Of a DNA stretch of 64,000 bases, positions 62,501 through 64,000 are shown in pieces. Both the position numbers and the translations under genes were made by a program. A model generated the notes under the pieces. The model was not told the DNA's origin, ran no database searches, and saw only the letters and a program-made list of their open reading frames with translations. The stretch's first letter is position 1. Each line of letters opens with the position of its first letter. Origin of the DNA: Urechis unicinctus (taxonomy: Eukaryota > Annelida > Polychaeta > Xenopneusta > Urechidae); NCBI GenBank assembly GCA_034190875.2, contig CM067356.1, positions 51,762,263 through 51,826,262 of the forward strand. The letters are read 5' to 3'.

Positions 62501-63065
62501 ATATGGTATCTACCTAATGAAGTAAGAGGCGCTTTGCCGTGAATGACATCTATAGGAGTCTCACCCCTCCCCCATCTCCCCATCGGCGCTGCTCTAATGA
62601 CACTGTTCATCATAAGGCTGACGGGCGTAAACAAAACTTACCACTGCATTTGTTGGAGCGTGATACTTTCCCAGAGATGCCCTGAATCTGAATCGCATTT
62701 CAGCTACGTGGTTCTTTTGAACGTTCAAATACCCAGATATTTGATCAAAGTGGACTTCTAATGAGACTTCCCCTGATACATCTGAATCCGTCGACGTCCA
62801 GAGGGTGTCTATTAAAAGCGATCCCGGCATTACAGAAAACATGAAGACGTTGATGACTATAAAGATTTGTGTCTGTCATTGTCAACAGAAGAAATTGTAA
62901 TGTATAGTCGGTCACGCCAACTTCTGACATGTATGAAGTGCGTACAAAATATTAAATTGGGCTATGGTCAGTTTGGAATCAATCCGAATTTCATTGGAAA
63001 TTTATGCATGGACGTCACACGTATGTGCTCTGATGCTTGTGTGAAAAACGCCTTGAAAGCGCTGT
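59580..63065. other. Gene-poor stretch, possible regulatory DNA
   Basis: No recognised coding sequence. A GACAGACAGACA microsatellite lies at about 62085-62105. Between about 60760 and 60980 the sequence is unusually complex, with repeated homeodomain-type TAAT/ATTA cores and palindromic half-sites (CATTAGCTCATTT, GAGATAATGAGGATGACG), so non-coding regulatory function is possible but unproven. Confidence 0.35.
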
Positions 63066-63440
63066 ATGAAGGCATCGCGTTAAAGCTACTGGATGGATGC
63101 ATCGCCTTATAGCTATTGGATGAAGGCATCGCGTTATAGCTACTGGATGAATGCATCGCCTTATTGCTTTTGGATGAAAACATCGCGTTATAGCTACTGG
63201 ATGAATGCATCGCCTTATAGCTATTGAATGAATGAATCGCATTATAGCTACTGGATGAATGCATCGCCTTATAGCTATTGGATGAAGGCATCGCGTTATA
63301 GCTACTGGATGAATGCCTCGCGTTATAGCTATTGGATGAAGGCATCGCGTCATAGCTACTGAATGAATGCATCGCGTTATAGCTACTGGATGAATGCATC
63401 GCGTTATAGCTACTGGATGAAGACATCGCGTTATAGCTGC
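63066..63440. repeat. 27-bp minisatellite
   Basis: About 14 units of GATGAATGCATCGCGTTATA followed by GCTACTG. Two alternating forms occur: CGCGTTATAGCTACTG and CGCCTTATAGCTATTG. Because 27 is a multiple of three, minus-strand frames stay open across the array and encode nine-residue repeats (SSSSYNAMH in one frame, CIHPVAITR in another). Confidence 0.97.
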
Positions 63441-64000
63441 TGGTGAAGATCCTCCTTCATAAGTACCCTGTGTGTTTCACGTACTACAATCTCAGCTTCA
63501 GACAGCGGAAGACTACCTCTTTTGTATGCACAGCAGCCCCACGGGAGCAGTTTTGAGCGTTGTTATATGCCATAACCTCCTCGTGTTTTTGGGCGGGAAA
63601 TATAACCCCCTTCTTGTCTGTTTTGTGACGCTGGATGTCACCAGGTGACCCATCCTATGTGTCGGTATACCATCCACTTTCAGCCCTGTTTCGTTGCTGA
63701 GAAAATATCACAATACCGGTCGTTTGGTTGGGAATTGCCCCCCACCCCCAAATCAGATAGCTATGTTCTGTTGAGTTGATTTGACACTGAATTGAGTCTA
63801 GACGGCAGTATTGTAAGTAATTAGCTCATATCGTGGAATAATTTCATAAGGGGGGAACAACACCGTTTCCAGGATACCTACGGCTAATTTGAAAATTGAT
63901 TGCTAGGCTTGCATCGGTCTACTTAATATTTCGATCAATGCGGTAATCACTAATCAGAGGCTTCGTTTAATTCCTCTGGAATGAGTTATAGCCATAAGAG
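63441..64000. other. Right edge, no gene seen
   Basis: Unique sequence with no supported gene up to the window end. Confidence 0.4.

Overview
This is a eukaryotic, intron-rich, AT-leaning nuclear window, most likely from a lophotrochozoan invertebrate such as a mollusc. That assignment is an inference from the animal-type genes, introns of a few hundred bases to about 2 kb, and dense LINE, Ty3/gypsy, MITE and minisatellite content. There are no bacterial operons and no CRISPR array.

Five protein-coding genes can be rebuilt exon by exon with GT-AG junctions and consistent phase. PPP4C is on the minus strand (8 exons, 14325-16345, 307 aa). HEATR6 is on the plus strand (24 exons, 20191-30085, 1173 aa). 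MRPL18/uL18m is on the minus strand (6 exons, 30385-31860, 230 aa, first exon tentative). MVK is on the plus strand (9 exons, 39411-42040, 376 aa). LRRC47 is on the minus strand (5 exons, 43477-46181, 554 aa). PPP4C and HEATR6 diverge from a 3.8-kb interval that holds two tandem copies of a promoter-like segment of about 0.8 kb. HEATR6/MRPL18 and MVK/LRRC47 are tail-to-tail pairs. The genes are housekeeping in nature (phosphatase, HEAT-repeat protein, mitochondrial ribosome, isoprenoid synthesis, LRR/tRNA-synthetase-like protein) and do not form a pathway.

Layout: 1-1036 is a 56-bp satellite. 1150-7605 is a decayed RNase H-bearing LINE interrupted by a minus-strand Ty3/gypsy fragment (4040-6450). 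8395-13800 holds a second minus-strand gypsy fragment bracketed by a 53-bp satellite. 14-46 kb is gene-rich, with MITEs and tandem repeats in introns and spacers. 33.5-34.4 kb carries a frameshifted, apparently lineage-specific ORF. 36.8-39.2 kb is framed by a 68-bp inverted repeat. 46-64 kb has no recognisable gene, but carries two copies of a G-run-ended inverted-repeat element, a fold-back element built of GGCGATCTCGCCC repeats, and several minisatellites.

No convincing new multi-gene biological system is visible. The most unusual items are the non-coding elements at 47.5/59.3 kb, 48.6-49.3 kb, 36.8/39.2 kb and 17.6-19.2 kb, and the frameshifted ORF at 33.5 kb.
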